64,000 nucleotides of DNA from Hibiscus mutabilis. Lineage: Eukaryota > Streptophyta > Magnoliopsida > Malvales > Malvaceae. Position 1 is the first letter of the stretch. Each line of letters starts with the position of its first letter. The stretch lies in assembly GCA_019671005.1 (NCBI GenBank), contig CM033714.1, positions 55,785,741-55,849,740 of the forward strand, in the 5' to 3' direction. Positions 22,897 through 34,945 of this stretch are shown here, one piece after another. The position numbers were made by a program, and so were the translations under genes. Under the pieces are notes generated by a model that was not told the DNA's origin, ran no database searches, and saw nothing but the letters and a program-made list of their open reading frames with translations.

Positions 22897-24409
22897 TGTT
22901 GTGCGTAATAAGTGCTACGCAAATGTGCAAGTATACACGTCACAAGTTATAGTATAAAAGATATCGTCTCCACAGGGATTGGTGCCACTTCAAGAATCTA
23001 GTCTCTTGCACTGTAAAAAGTAAAAACACAAGTAAAGGATTATCGAAGTTTAACTAATTACTAATCTAGAAAGCAATAAAATAAAATAAAAGATGAATTC
23101 AATTGAGAGAGATAGGCTAGGTTATCGTGAGTTGAGGTGTGATAGCCGATTGGATTGTCTTGGTAAAAGAGTGCATGGGCAACTCGTTGCCGTGGCGACT
23201 TACACAACGGGTTGCCTTGGCAACTAATTGATGGTTGCTTGGGCGACTAGTTGGGCAACTACTTGGGCGATCGGGCAGCAACTTCAAGGTTCGGCGGAGC
23301 GTTCTTCAATGGTTTCTTCTTATCCCTAAGTCGAAACTCTACTACTTGTGCATGCCTTGATAATACATCCCTGCGTGAATCAAGGGTGAACAACAACCAA
23401 TCTTGCGCTCCTCTTAGCCGTTGAAATCCTTAACTTATTCCTAAGCGGATTAATCTTCACCATCATTGGATTGCATAAAGATCATATTCATTCGTTTCTT
23501 GAATCTAACTCTCCGATATTAGATAAATGGATGAAATCACGAGATCCTCTCCCAATTCACTCAAAACAATAATAAGAATCAAGAATGAATAAACCTTGAA
23601 ATAGAAAAGTGCAAACTCTTATTACCTAAACAAAAACCAATAGTTTCTCACAACCACAAAACACAATAACCATAGCCAAGTAAATTTAGTTCATGGCTAG
23701 GTTCCAAAGAAACACAAGATAATTAATCCCTAGCATGAACCCAATCGAACAAAGATGAAGGAAGAGGCTTGTCGAAATCCTCCTTGCCCTTGATGCTTGT
23801 CGAAAATTCACTCCTCTTGCCCTACTTGGACTTGCGAAATTTCCCTCTTGCTCTCTCTATTCATCTTGTCGAAATCTCCTTGGTATTTATAGGGCTAGGC
23901 CAAAGTCCTTCTTTGAGGAGGAGTTTGAGTTGGAATTAAATTATCTTTAAAGAATATAATTCTTTATTATAATTTTATTCCTATTAGAACTTCTCCTATC
24001 CTCTTGGAATTTAATTCTTCTTTAATCTCTGCATGGCAATCAAATTCCTTTGGGCTTGGGCCTTGCTCCATGTCATCTTGGGCTTGTAAAGTCATGAATT
24101 TCGACATCCATATTGCTTTTGGTCTTTGTCGACAAATGCCATGGCAACTAGCTCGGCGTCTCCTTCATGCACTGCCCTGGCAACTAGCTCGGCATTGCTT
24201 TGGCAAGTGATCCTGCACATACACACACAAAAACACACCAAAGCAGCATCTATTTCCACAAAAATCACCAAGTTATGTAATCAAGTTCAACGTTTGAAGG
24301 AAACATGGATTAATGCATGAATGACTAACTATGCAACTAATATGAGCCTAAGTCTAACAGTAATATGAGTAAAAAGGGTAAGAAAAATAGTACTTTTGAA
24401 CACTTATCA
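22897..24409 (-). repeat. Athila LTR 3 (outer, 5' LTR)
   Basis: 1513 bp, TGTTGTGCG...ACTTATCA, followed by GAGAT at 24410-24414. It lies next to the PBS, so it is the 5' LTR in element orientation. Confidence 0.9.
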
Positions 24410-24780
24410 GAGATTCAAGTCCTTTTGTGTCAAGATATATTTGAGACTTTTGTGGTCAGTAAATAGGTAGCATCTTTCCCCAAACAGATAATGTCTCCAT
24501 ATTTTGAGAGCAAACACAACTGCCGCGAGTTCAAGATCATAAGTCGAGTAGTTTAACTCGTGAGGTTTAGGTTGCCAAGATGCATATGCTACTACTTTTC
24601 CATCCTGCATAAGGACACACCTAAGCCCTAAATGAGATGCATCACTAAAAACAGTATAATCTTTTCCCGATTTAGGTTGAATCAGAACTGGGGCATGGGT
24701 GAAAGCTTGTTTGAGTTGGTCGAAGCTTCTTTGTTACCTTTCTGATCAAACAAAACATTCTTCCTTCCTAAGCAACTTAG
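24410..24780 (-). pseudogene. Element A RNase H, N-terminal part
   Basis: MQDGKVVAYASWQPKPHELNY, then STYDLELAAVVFALKIWRHYLFG and FTDHKSLKYILTQKDLNL on the minus strand. The frame stops where the Athila structure entered (GAGAT at 24410); its continuation NLRQRTWLEL is at 7290 and below. This domain removes the RNA strand during reverse transcription. Confidence 0.85.
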
Positions 24781-24839
24781 TTAAAACTGAAGCCTAGGTT
24801 GAAAATCCTTTTACGAATCTCCTGTAATACCAGGCCAAA

Positions 24840-25764
24840 CCCAGGAAACTCTTAACTTCACAGACATTTTTAGGAGGCATCCAATCTGCCACTGCTTGAA
24901 TTTTATTCGGGACTACTTTAATTCCATCAGCCGAAATTACATGGCCTAAAAAGGATACCTCCGAAAGCTAGAATTCACACTTGCTTAACTTTGCGTAGAG
25001 CTGGTGATCCTGAGGAGTTTGCAACACTATCCGAAGGTGTTCGGAGTGTTCCTCCTTGTTTTTGGAGTAGACAAGTATGTCACCGATAAATACCACCACA
25101 AACTTGTCCAAGAAGGGTTTGAATACCCGATTCATAAGGTACATAAATGCAGCTAGAGCATTGGTTAAACCGAATGCCATAACAAGAAACTTGAAATGAC
25201 CATATCGAATCCTGAATGCAGCTTTAGATACATTCGATTCTTTCACTCTTAATTGATAATAACCTGACCGAAGATCAATCTTTGAAAGCACACTTGCACC
25301 CTTGAGTTGGTCGAACAAGTCCTCAATTCTGGGCAATGGATACTTGTTTTTAACTGTAATCTGATTAAGTTACCGGTAGTCAATACATAACCTCATCAAC
25401 CCGTCTTTCTTCTTGACAAACAGAACTGGGGCTCCCCAAGGAGACGAACTTGGTCTAATGAAGCCTCTATCTTGTAGTTCTTGCAATTATTTTTAGAGTT
25501 CCTTTAGTTCGACCGGGGCTATTCTATAGGGCGAAATTGACACTGGTTGAGATCCCGGTTGAATTCAATCTCGAATTCCACTTCCCGAATTGGTGGTAGA
25601 CCCGGGAGTTCCTCAAGAAAAACATCAAGAAATTGTGACACAATTAGAATGAATTCCAGACTTGGAGGAGCTTTATTCAATTCGAATATAGAAGCAAGCA
25701 TTGATTTTGAATTTTCCAACTTGTTATCTAGTAAGATTATGGATTCTTTTCCTAACCCGTGCAA
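24840..25764 (-). pseudogene. Element A reverse transcriptase
   Basis: The minus strand shows FLDVFLEELPGLPPIREVEFEI (25519-25764), then the palm at 24968-25336: MPRIEDLFDQLKGASVLSKIDL, RSGYYQLRVKE, VMAFGLTNALAAFM and the catalytic box VVFIGDILVYS. In gypsy RTs this box is FIDD; the first Asp is Gly here (GGT), so the enzyme should be dead even without the frame breaks. Upstream, the fingers (25340-25520) are shifted and contain stops. Confidence 0.85.
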
Positions 25765-25821
25765 AAAGAGTCGTTTTACTACAATCTACCCAAGCCTGGT
25801 GTTCACCTAACCAATCTAATC

Positions 25822-26151
25822 CTAAATTAGATCGAATTCATCAAAGGGTAGTACTAACAAGTTTGTAGGGAAAGAGATGCCTTGGAAAAACAGGGGACAA
25901 TTTTTACAGATTTGATTTACAATGACCCTATCTCCTAAAAGATTTGTAGCCACAAGATTGTAATTAGAAATTTTAGGGATCAATTTAAAATTTTCAATCA
26001 ACTTGGAGCAAATGAAGGAATGGGTTGAACCCGAATCAAACAAGGCATAAACTGGATGATCATAAAGTTTGATAGTACATGCGATAACATCGGGGGAGTC
26101 ATCATCCTCACGTCCCCAGACATGATAAACTCGAGTTGGGGCCCGAGACAC
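25822..26151 (-). pseudogene. Element A protease
   Basis: 109 open codons: RAPTRVYHVWGREDDDSPDVI, then YALFDSGSTHSFICSKLIENF with an intact aspartic-protease active site (D-S-G-S), and LLGDRVIVNQICKNCPLFFQG. Typical Tekay/Del protease between the gag knuckle and RT. Cuts Gag-Pol. Confidence 0.85.
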
Positions 26152-26289
26152 TTGATGAGTAGAGGTAGGGGCTTGATTTTGACCTCTTCCTGAATTCCCA
26201 GATTGATCTTGTTTTGGTCCTTTACCCTGTGATGGTTGATTTGAATTAATATTGGAGGGTGTATGAGCAGGAGTCTTGTTTGTATTTTG

Positions 26290-26973
26290 TGGGAAATCTT
26301 TGATGAAATGATCTAATCCTCCACATTGGAAGCAGGCATTGTTTTGTTTTCTACAAAGTCCCGTATGATAATTCTGGCAAAATTTGCAAAGCCGGGACTA
26401 AGATTCTCTACCAGAGTTCCCTGAACTATTCACCGAGACAGTAGGTGCAGTAGTCCTGATTACGGTTTAGGGCTTAGGTATGAAATTACCCCTTGGAGGA
26501 TAAGGATGGCTTGAAGAGTTTCCCCATTGATGTTTTGATTTCTTGGATGAACAGGAAGGCTTGTTATCACTTCTTTGCCTTTTGTCCTTTTTGGAGTAGC
26601 TTTCCTTCCTTTTATCGGCTGCTTTCATCTTTGATTCAGTGGCAATCGCTTGATTCACCAATTCTTGAAAATCAGTGATTCCGAGAGCCGTAAACATAGG
26701 TCTTAGCTCATCATTCAGCCAGTCAATGAACATACGACATTTATCTTCTTCCTTCTTTATGTACTCCAATCCATACTTACAATACTTGCAGAATTCACTC
26801 ACGTACTACTCTATGGGTTTGCTTCCTTACTTAAGATAAAAGAAACGCCTTCTTCATTCTGCCAAATACTGCTCACTGATGTACTTCTTTCGGAATTCTT
26901 TGAGGAATAATTCCCAGTTAATGGTATGTGCTGGAGTAGTCAGAGTTGTAGTCTCCTGCCAACTAAGGGCTTC
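26290..26973 (-). pseudogene. Element A gag, C-terminal part with zinc knuckle
   Basis: This continues the gag split by solo LTR F. SWQETTTLTT...NWELFLKEFRKKYISEQYLAE (26830-26970), then VSEFCKYCKYGLEYIKKEEDKC and GITDFQELVNQAIATESKMK (26467-26802), a Lys/Ser-rich stretch, and the nucleocapsid LCKFCQNYHTGLC...CFQCGGLDHFIKDFP (26290-26400). The last knuckle Cys is Phe. Stops lie near 26810-26860. Confidence 0.8.
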
Positions 26974-26978
26974 ATCAG
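26974..26978. repeat. Target-site duplication of solo LTR F (ATCAG)
   Basis: ATCAG left of TGTAACACC and again at 30776-30780 right of GGTGTTACA. Confidence 0.9.
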
Positions 26979-29900
26979 TGTAACACCCCTTCCCCGGGTT
27001 AGCCGTAACCCAGTTCAGGAGAATCACCAAATCAAAAGCAAAGCAATAGATAGATTACTTTTCGAACAAGTAACCTCAATATACTTGACTTGCAATGCAA
27101 GTAACCCAAACCAATCATTACAAGTCATATAATACATACAAGTAGTCCACATTAAACAAACCTAACATACATAGCATGCTAATTTAGGTACTAATTTGTT
27201 CCATTTCATACTTATATCCTAAGTTATCATTATCATATTACTATTCCATTCAATTCACATACATCATTCAAACAACAATCTCAAGTGTGTCATATTTCAC
27301 AATAGGTTACTATTAAACATGATTCAACTTTCATTCTTACTACAAGTTTAAGTGCCATATTTGATTGATACAATGTGGTCACTAAACACATTTCAATTAT
27401 CTTACTTGCATCTCAAGATACTACTTATTCAACCAATAACAAGTTCAATACAAGCATCCAACTTACATTCTTATTACATATTCATACCCTATTCGAACTA
27501 TAAGGTAATCCCTAATCACATTTCATTTGATTCTTTACAATCAAGTCATACAATTTCATGGCATACTTGGTTAGTACATTGTTAATTCATGCTTGTACAT
27601 ACCTTGGCTTCAATCTCAACATTGCCGATTCAAATCAATGGTCATAGGAACAAATGCATGATCATACAACATTGGTCTATTGTTGGAATGAAACAAGATT
27701 CAACATTCATTAGATTAATTTCACATTATGCGCAGCATCAAACTTATTATATACATATCAACATAGTTATATACATAACTTAAAGTCATCAAAGTAGGTT
27801 ACATGATAGACCCAACAAAACATTAGATTTACTAGTCTTAACAACACAACAAAATGCATGATCAAGACTACCTATTACAAGTTCTAGTGCCACCAAACTA
27901 GGAGTATACAAAAAGTATGAAATCATGCTTTCAAGCTTGCTTCAAGATGTTGCGTCGATCTCAAGATATCCTCTTGATAAAGTCTTTAATCTATTATGGG
28001 AAGAATGAAGAGTAGAGTGGTAAGTACAAGTTATGTACTTAGTGAGCTAACACTAAGTCTAGCCAATTTCCAAACATACATATCCAAGTTTATATGTAAT
28101 TCAAGGAATCAAGATCATCTCTACATTACATACATCATTCGAATACATGCTGTAATCATAGGCAAGCTTCACATACCACATATTCAACATAGCAACATCC
28201 ATCATATATCCATAGTATATTATTCGAATATCTTGCTTAGAAAATAAGCAACCAAAAACTCCAATTACCAAGTAGGCATTCTTACACAAAGTCATCATTT
28301 ATACATTTCTTTCTTGAGAAGTAACTAGTTATACAACCATTCATGTGTCATCTTTCAAGGCAAGGAAGTTCACTCAAGAATCTTACAATTCAAGCAATAT
28401 TCATATCACACATCCAAGCAAACAATGTTCATTCAAGTTATTAAGTCACCTTATAACACCCTTGGTAAGTAGTTTACTAGATAAACAAATCTTCAACAAT
28501 ATGCATCGAAGTGCCAATATGCACCATAGTGCCAATATGCACCGTAGTGCCAATATGAGCTCAAGATTCTAAGGCATTACCTCATATCTATCCAAACTAG
28601 CTACCAAGGTTGTTGATTATCCATTTCATTCAAGCTTTATACATTTCAATATCCAATACAAGATTATGCCATTCAAAGGCCAAGCCCTTAGGCTTATGGA
28701 GTCTTAATGCCATTCGAATGGCATGAATACAAAGTGGTAACATTGTTCAATTCATTTCAACCATCCATGTATATCAATCACAAACACATGCATATGTATG
28801 CAATGTGCGTACCTTATTCTCCAAGCAAGCATGCCATTTCTTACCTTTGGCATAAGCAATGCAACATGTCAAGCATTTCATTTGCTTAACACTCAAGTAA
28901 ACACATAGAACATGGCATCAAAAAAGTTTTCATGCATGTCATTCTTCCCTTAAATAGCCAAATATGTATTAGGTCATATTACATGGCAATGACATTGAAT
29001 TAAGACAATAACAAGGTTGGTTAGGACCTAGTCCCAACCCTAAGGATAGTTACACTTACAATACTCCTAGCAATTCAATTGTCTTGAATCCAAATCCCAT
29101 TGCATCTAGCTTTGGGATGTCCACTCCTATCTTTTTCTTCCCCAACTTGCTGCCCTTGGTCTAGCAAGCATAGCACATATACATATCATAAAAAAAACAC
29201 ATAATATCACACAATCATAGTAGCAATGTTCCCATATTTGTTCCTAACATTTAGCTACTGTTTTTATGCTTTCTTTTTAGCATTTCTTACTAATTCATCT
29301 CCACATTGTTATTACTTCATTTTAAAGCATAATTGGACAGGTTACAATATCTCAAAACTTTTTTGGAAACAGTTTGTTATTAGGTGCAAAAACAGTCCCA
29401 AACTGCCCAGGACACTACTGTTTGGCAGTTTGCACACTGTCCTTTTAAATCGACATATACGTCGAAATTTCAATTGCTATACACCGTTGGAAAGCTAACA
29501 AAATTGTCTATAAGACCATGTAAGATTTTAATTTTAGTTCTTAGCCAATTAATACAGTTTATTGTTCAGAGACTGGGCATTTACACTGCCTGGACAGTTT
29601 GCACTGTCCAGCAATTCCTATTTACAGTTTCCAGCATAGTACCCAGTTTTCAGTTCTGTTTTAGCCTAATGAAAGTAGACATACTAAGGATCATGTCATT
29701 AAAATTTCAGCCTTGAATTTGATCTATACAATTTTTGATGAATTTTCAAAGTGACTGCCCAGGACAGAGCAATTCTGGGCAAATTGCACCTAATCACATT
29801 TTAATGCCTTAAATTCATTTTAACCAATGTTTTGGCCCTATAATTCATTTCATATGATATCCTAAACATGTTGAGTCAATATTAATCCACTATTAAAGGT

Positions 29901-30775
29901 AGCCAAAATAGAGCAAGTTGGCTACAAAGCTTAATTTTGCATGTTTACTCAATTTCAATTCAACAAAACAGTTTCTAGGCTTCATGACTACGTTCATACT
30001 TTTATCCTTCATTTCCAGTATTGTTTGCTAACAGTTCAATTTTTAACACCTTCTTTACAATATATAATCATGATCATAATCAATTCATTAATTCCATAAC
30101 TCAATTTTAAGTTCTAATCATTCAATTCTCACTTCAACATCACAATTCAATTTTCCAACAACCTAGCTTTGTTACACTATCACAAACACATGATTTCCAG
30201 CATTGTACCTAGTTTTCATTCTTCAATTTGCATGATTCTACAGCCATTTAATCATCTAATCACATATTCAATAGCTAATTTCAATCTAACATCATCAAAA
30301 TAGTCCAATTCAACAATATAGTTGCCTATTCAATTGAACACAAGTAGAAAATACTTACTTTGCTTCCTAGTTCAATTTCAATGAAAAATCACTACACATG
30401 CAAGCTTAATTTTCCTCTTCAATGGTGTTTTCTCCAGCTCTCTTTCTCTCAATATTCTCTCCTTCCAAACGGAAAAATGTGGAATTGGATGAAGATGATA
30501 TCCATCTTAATGGATTTGTGCATTGTCTAGAATGTCCGTTAATTAAATCCTTATCTTAACTTAATCAAGGGCAATAGGGGAAATGAGAAATTTAGCATGC
30601 ATTCCTCTTCTTTCTCCTTTAATTCAATGTAGTCATTCTAAATTGGTCACTTATTTCATTCATTCTTTCAATTAAACCCTTAACTAATCAATTTAGCTTA
30701 ATTTTAAATTCAATTAAGTTATCAACTTATGCAATTTGGTTCCCATACTTCTAAGCTAGGATTTGGGGTGTTACA
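26979..30775 (-). repeat. Solo LTR F (3.8 kb) inside gag of A
   Basis: 3797 bp bounded by TGTAACACC and GGTGTTACA with a perfect ATCAG duplication and no internal domain, PBS or PPT. This is the product of LTR-LTR recombination of a large gypsy element. Orientation is probably minus, judged only from the leader-like C/T-rich stretch near the right end (30420-30480), which resembles the same position in A's LTR. Open frames inside (for example 29226-29716) do not resemble proteins. It contains no gene. Confidence 0.85.
28501..28554. repeat. 18-bp tandem repeat, three copies
   Basis: Three adjacent units of the form ATGCAYCRWAGTGCCAAT inside solo LTR F. Small local duplication of replication-slippage type. 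Confidence 0.8.
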
Positions 30776-30780
30776 ATCAG

Positions 30781-31189
30781 CTAGCAGTGCCAAGGCACAT
30801 TCGAGTTTATGCTCATCTGAGCAATGGAGTTGTTTGGTTAAGATTCGGATTGTAGTCTCTAGCCAGTACTCAACTACTTCGGGATTTTCATCATCCGTAC
30901 CCGAGAAGGTATAGGCTCGATGTTGGGCTAGCTTATCAATGGGTGCTCTACTTTTTCCTACATCAGGTGTAGGGGAAGATTTTTGCTTCAAGGAGACAAC
31001 AAACTGGTTGAACATCTCAGTCATGCTCAAGAAGCATTCTTTTTGAATCGGATTAATTTGAGGAGCTTTAGGTTGAGGTTCAGCAGGCTTTTGGGGATCT
31101 TGTTGTTCCTGATTCATCCTCACACTTCCTTCTTCATTGGTGGAAAGAGCAAGACTATCTTCTTCCCTTCCTAGATGTGTCTCAAACAT
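30781..31189 (-). pseudogene. Element A gag, N-terminal part
   Basis: It starts at the ATG at 31189 (MFETHLGREEDSL), about 140 bases inside the PBS. A Pro/Gln-rich head (QQDPQKPAEPQPKAPQINP) leads to the gag fold start: ECFLSMTEMFNQFV, AYTFSGTDDENPEVVEYWLE and HKLECALALLAD. The frame ends at the ATCAG duplication and resumes at 26973. Gag is the structural protein of the particle. Confidence 0.8.
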
Positions 31190-31324
31190 CTATAAAGATT
31201 AATAGAATTCAAGGGAGACTTTAATAAGCAAGATCACATGTATAGATTGCAATTGACTCTTAGATGGCACAACATGGCAAAATAATGCGATATAATCTGG
31301 TTTAGTCCTAGGACTGACTAAACC

Positions 31325-31343
31325 TTTGCTCTGGTTACCAATT
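31325..31343 (-). other. Primer-binding site of element A (tRNA-Met type, altered)
   Basis: On the minus strand TTGGTAACCAGAGC lies directly inside the right LTR. It resembles the initiator-Met site TGGTATCAGAGC with changes at two or three positions. It marks the right LTR as the 5' LTR. Confidence 0.65.
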
Positions 31344-34083
31344 TATAACACCCTCAGCCCAACTTAGTAGTAAGCCCGGTTTAACGGGGTTAAGAACAAT
31401 CACAATAAAACTAACTTGTATCACAAGTTGAAGGATAAACAACAAATCAAGACACATTGAATTCCATACTATTCGAATAAAGCAACAAGGAAGTCCATAA
31501 TGCCAATATGATTATCACCACTTAACAGTGTTAGAATCTAGGTACATAATTAAGAGCATAATGGTGATGTCTATTATTTCTATCATAATATTAGCATGAG
31601 AGTGGGACATAGAATTCGAAAATTATCATTTAAAAAAACAAACAATATCAAAATAATCCTCCATAAGCAAGTCGAGTCTTACAAGAACTAGAAGAATTTA
31701 ACTAAACAATCGAACATGTTCATGCCAAGATTCAAAGTTAAATGAATTTGATCATTCCTATAATTTGTGTCAAGAATTTATCTCCTTTACATTATAAGCC
31801 TAGCACATGGTGTCCTATTTTAAACAAAACAATTTTAAAGATTACTCAAACTAACAACCTATCCATGCACCAATCAAGCATGCTATTCAAGCAACCATAA
31901 CATGATTACCTATAACTTAGCATAACCATAAACTAACAGGATTCATTCGAACCACAACCACCATAACATACTTGTTACATGCTAGTATGAATCATCAACC
32001 AAAAAGTTCAACCATAGACAGTACTGGCTATATTTACGCTCAAACATATAACTTTGGTTATTTACATGCCCCAAATTAACTAGATATAGCCATACAAACA
32101 AGAATGTGCCATCATCCTAGGAGTCAAATTAAAACAACAAAACATACATTAAGCTTCTTGAAATCTTGCCCCTTGTTGATCAAAATGCAAGTCACCCTGG
32201 AACACATTAAGGAGAAATAATAAGGTTTTGATTAGGATAAACACAAGGCAATAAGATTATAACAATCATTATATCAAGTCTCCTAAGGTGTTATTATAAG
32301 CTTATTTCGAGATTCACCAACGAAGTTATACTCAAGTGATGAATTTAGTCATGAGTTTTGTTAAATTAATCTCAAGCATTCCAATTAGGCAATTCGTCTA
32401 GCATGAATCCATTTCATGAAATCATCAAACTTATACATTACAAACTTATCATCAATCCAAATAACCCTATCAAGTTTATACATTTATCTTAACCAATTGA
32501 GCATACTGCGATCAGATTACTAGGGACAACTAGACCAAATCTAGGGATTGAAATCTTTACAAAACATCAAGATTCATTGATATGAACTTTATATTTCCTT
32601 AGCCTTGATTAGCAAATTACTAGACACACGAATCCATAATAAGTGTAACAATAACAAGGGTACATACGTAGTACCGGAACAAGGGTACACAAGGTACCAG
32701 ATCTATTTCATCATAGTACAAGGGCACCAATTGTGCCATTAAATCACTTGATCTTAACAAAAAGGGATCATAGTCCAAACTAGCGAGCTCGACGGACTCT
32801 ATGGCATGCCAATTATGTCTAAGCTAACTCGAATCAAGGCTTGTATTTATAAACTTAATTTCTTTTTAATCAAGAGGCATCAAGTGCCATAAATCTTTAA
32901 TTTAATTTATACAATTTCATATTCCATTCTAGTTTCAATTTAACTAGCAAAATGTAACTTGAACATGTAACCTATCTAGTTTGAGCTTACCTCAATTAGC
33001 TTTCAATCTCACCTTAATCAAGCCAATCTGCAATGCATTATCTTTTATCAAATTTCATACTTTAACTAGAATTGGACAGCCACATATGCATATTTGATCT
33101 AGATTACACTTACAGTAGTTTCCAAGCTAATGATCCTCCCGAATCACAATTCCCCTTTTCCTATCTTTGTTTGGATCTACATCAGCCCTCTTGTCTTCAG
33201 GATCCTCATGATCTAGCATATATCATTATGACATTCTATTAATCACATGAATGGATCACAACAGGGCAATCCCTAAACAAACATCAAAATAGTTTTCCAT
33301 TTCATCTATTGTTTCATTGTCAATTTGCTTTACAATCTTACAATTTTGCCTTACTAAAAAGTCCAATAATGAATTATTAACTTTAACTTCACTCTTGAAG
33401 TCTCAAATAATCTATATGAAATAGGGCAGCTCCATTTTATACTAAAAAATATGGACCAAAACAGTCCATAAGTCACAATTAATAAATCTAACAACAATCC
33501 AACTTTCGAATTACTAACACAGTCCCATTTTTACTCTAATTAGCAAGGTGGTTTCATTAATCCTTAAAACATACTCTCATATTCAATCAATGGATTAATT
33601 AAATCCCCAACACTACTCAATTAAAGACAACAAACTCTCCACTCTAGAGATTCAAAATCCTCAACTATCAAATTCACAAATAAACAAACAAGAAACAAGG
33701 CTAAGTATTTCCTTGTTGAGCATCCAGATTCAATCTAATATTTAAATATCCTTCAACCAACAGCTTGTTTCTATTAATTTCTCCAAGAAATTTCTATGGA
33801 TTTTCCTTCTCTCACTATCAAGGTTTCGGGTAATCTTAAATGAGAGAAGAAGATGGTATATCTTTGTTTGACCGATTCTTACAAGAGGACACCTAAGTGT
33901 GGTCCTTGATTTCTATATCTTTTTACATGCAAAACCCATTAGTTAGAAATTGGTACATTATGGTCCTTTAAAAGTGGTTATGTCATAATCATTCAATCTA
34001 GTCCTCAAAGATTCTATTTTAATCATTTAGAGATGTTCCCTCAAATTATAACATTCTCCTAGACCCTTTTTTAGAGTGTTAGT
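31344..34083 (-). repeat. 5' LTR of element A
   Basis: 2740 bp, the partner of 2886-5635. The outer end reads GTGTTAGT where the left LTR has GTGTTACA, so the first two bases of this LTR have changed; AAATT follows at 34084-34088. Like its partner it ends in TA, not CA, on the PBS side. Confidence 0.9.
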
Positions 34084-34309
34084 AAATTGGATGAGTTTTG
34101 GCACCTTGAATGCTTGAGAAGTGACTGTTTGTAAAAAGGGGAAACCATGAGAGTTTTAAGTTCCTATTGGACTAGTTTTTAAAAGAATGGATGGCCACTC
34201 TCTATTTCTCCTTGTCTTCGTGTGAATATTTGGGGGGACAAAAAGTGAGTTTGTGATATCACTCATTTTCTCATCTTTTCTTCTTCCCTTTTTTCTATCA
34301 TCTTCTCCA

Positions 34310-34315
34310 TATAAA
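34310..34315 (+). promoter_or_regulatory. Candidate TATA box of D LTR
   Basis: TATAAA in the context ccatataaacc, about 20 bases after a T-rich stretch and before ctttcttcatcatttcttcc. Position and composition fit the core promoter of a gypsy LTR. Confidence 0.4.
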
Positions 34316-34945
34316 CCAAAGCCACCAAAGCTTAAAAATCCTAGCTTTCTTCATCATTTCTTCCATCCAAGATTTGAAATTTAAGTATGTTAATCGTCAT
34401 TCCAATATCTTTATGAAAATGGACTTCTTTTCTTAAAAAATGTGTGTTCTCCATTTATGGGTTTCTTTGGGGGTTAAGCTTTTGGGGATTCTTCCATGTT
34501 TTCAAGGTTGTTAATCTGTGGTTAGACCTCTCTTTAGTGCTTGGTTTATGTCTTGATTCGTTTCCTTGTTGTAAGGTAAAAGTGAGGTGTTTTGGGGTTT
34601 ATTCAAGTTGGAGCCAAAGGGAAGAAGTTTAGGATTGTGAGTGAGTGAAACCAATTTCGGTTAGTTGCTAAAAATCCAGTACATCTCTTACTCCTACTCT
34701 TCTTGAATATCATAAAATGATTGCTATGCTTGATTTTATGGTTTAAGATTGCTATTTGGGTGTTTTGTAGTTAAAGCCCTTTTAATGGTGAAATCCAGAT
34801 TAACCGTTAATAGTGTGTAAAAATGGTAGCAAACCACCGTAATTAACTCCCATAAGATGTAGGATTGGGTTAAGGGGTTAAAGGATACCTTTTGGGGGCT
34901 TGGTAAGTGTTTTCCTGAGCCTTGGAGGCCATTTCTATGCTCTAA

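Larger units (their letters stand above)
7291..24409 (-). mobile_element. Element B: tandem Athila structure (LTR-int-LTR-int-LTR)
   Basis: Minus-strand Athila-lineage retrotransposon, identified by the tRNA-Asp-type PBS (TGGCGCCGTTGCCGGGG), Athila gag motifs and the RT block FMDDFSVFG...NWEKCHF. Outer LTRs (1524 and 1513 bp) are flanked by GAGAT. Between them lie two collinear interiors (8815-14799 and 15944-22896) separated by a truncated third LTR. At the central junction the right interior's equivalent of 21909 to about 23254 is missing from the left copy: gag start, leader, PBS and the first ~355 bp of LTR. No env-like frame is visible. Confidence 0.9.
2886..34083 (-). mobile_element. 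Element A: Tekay-like Ty3/gypsy, nested host
   Basis: A minus-strand element with near-identical long LTRs, a PBS next to the right LTR, a PPT next to the left LTR and a 5-bp target duplication. After removing the Athila structure (7291-24409) and the solo LTR (26979-30775) it is about 10.3 kb, normal for the Tekay/Del lineage. Gene order from right to left is gag, protease, RT, RNase H, integrase, tail. Several stops and a changed RT catalytic residue make it non-autonomous. LTR differences seen by eye are mostly transitions. Confidence 0.9.

Noticed and set aside
29226..29716. Two frames of about 90-110 codons in solo LTR F
   Set aside because: They overlap each other in different frames and show no motif; non-coding LTR sequence.
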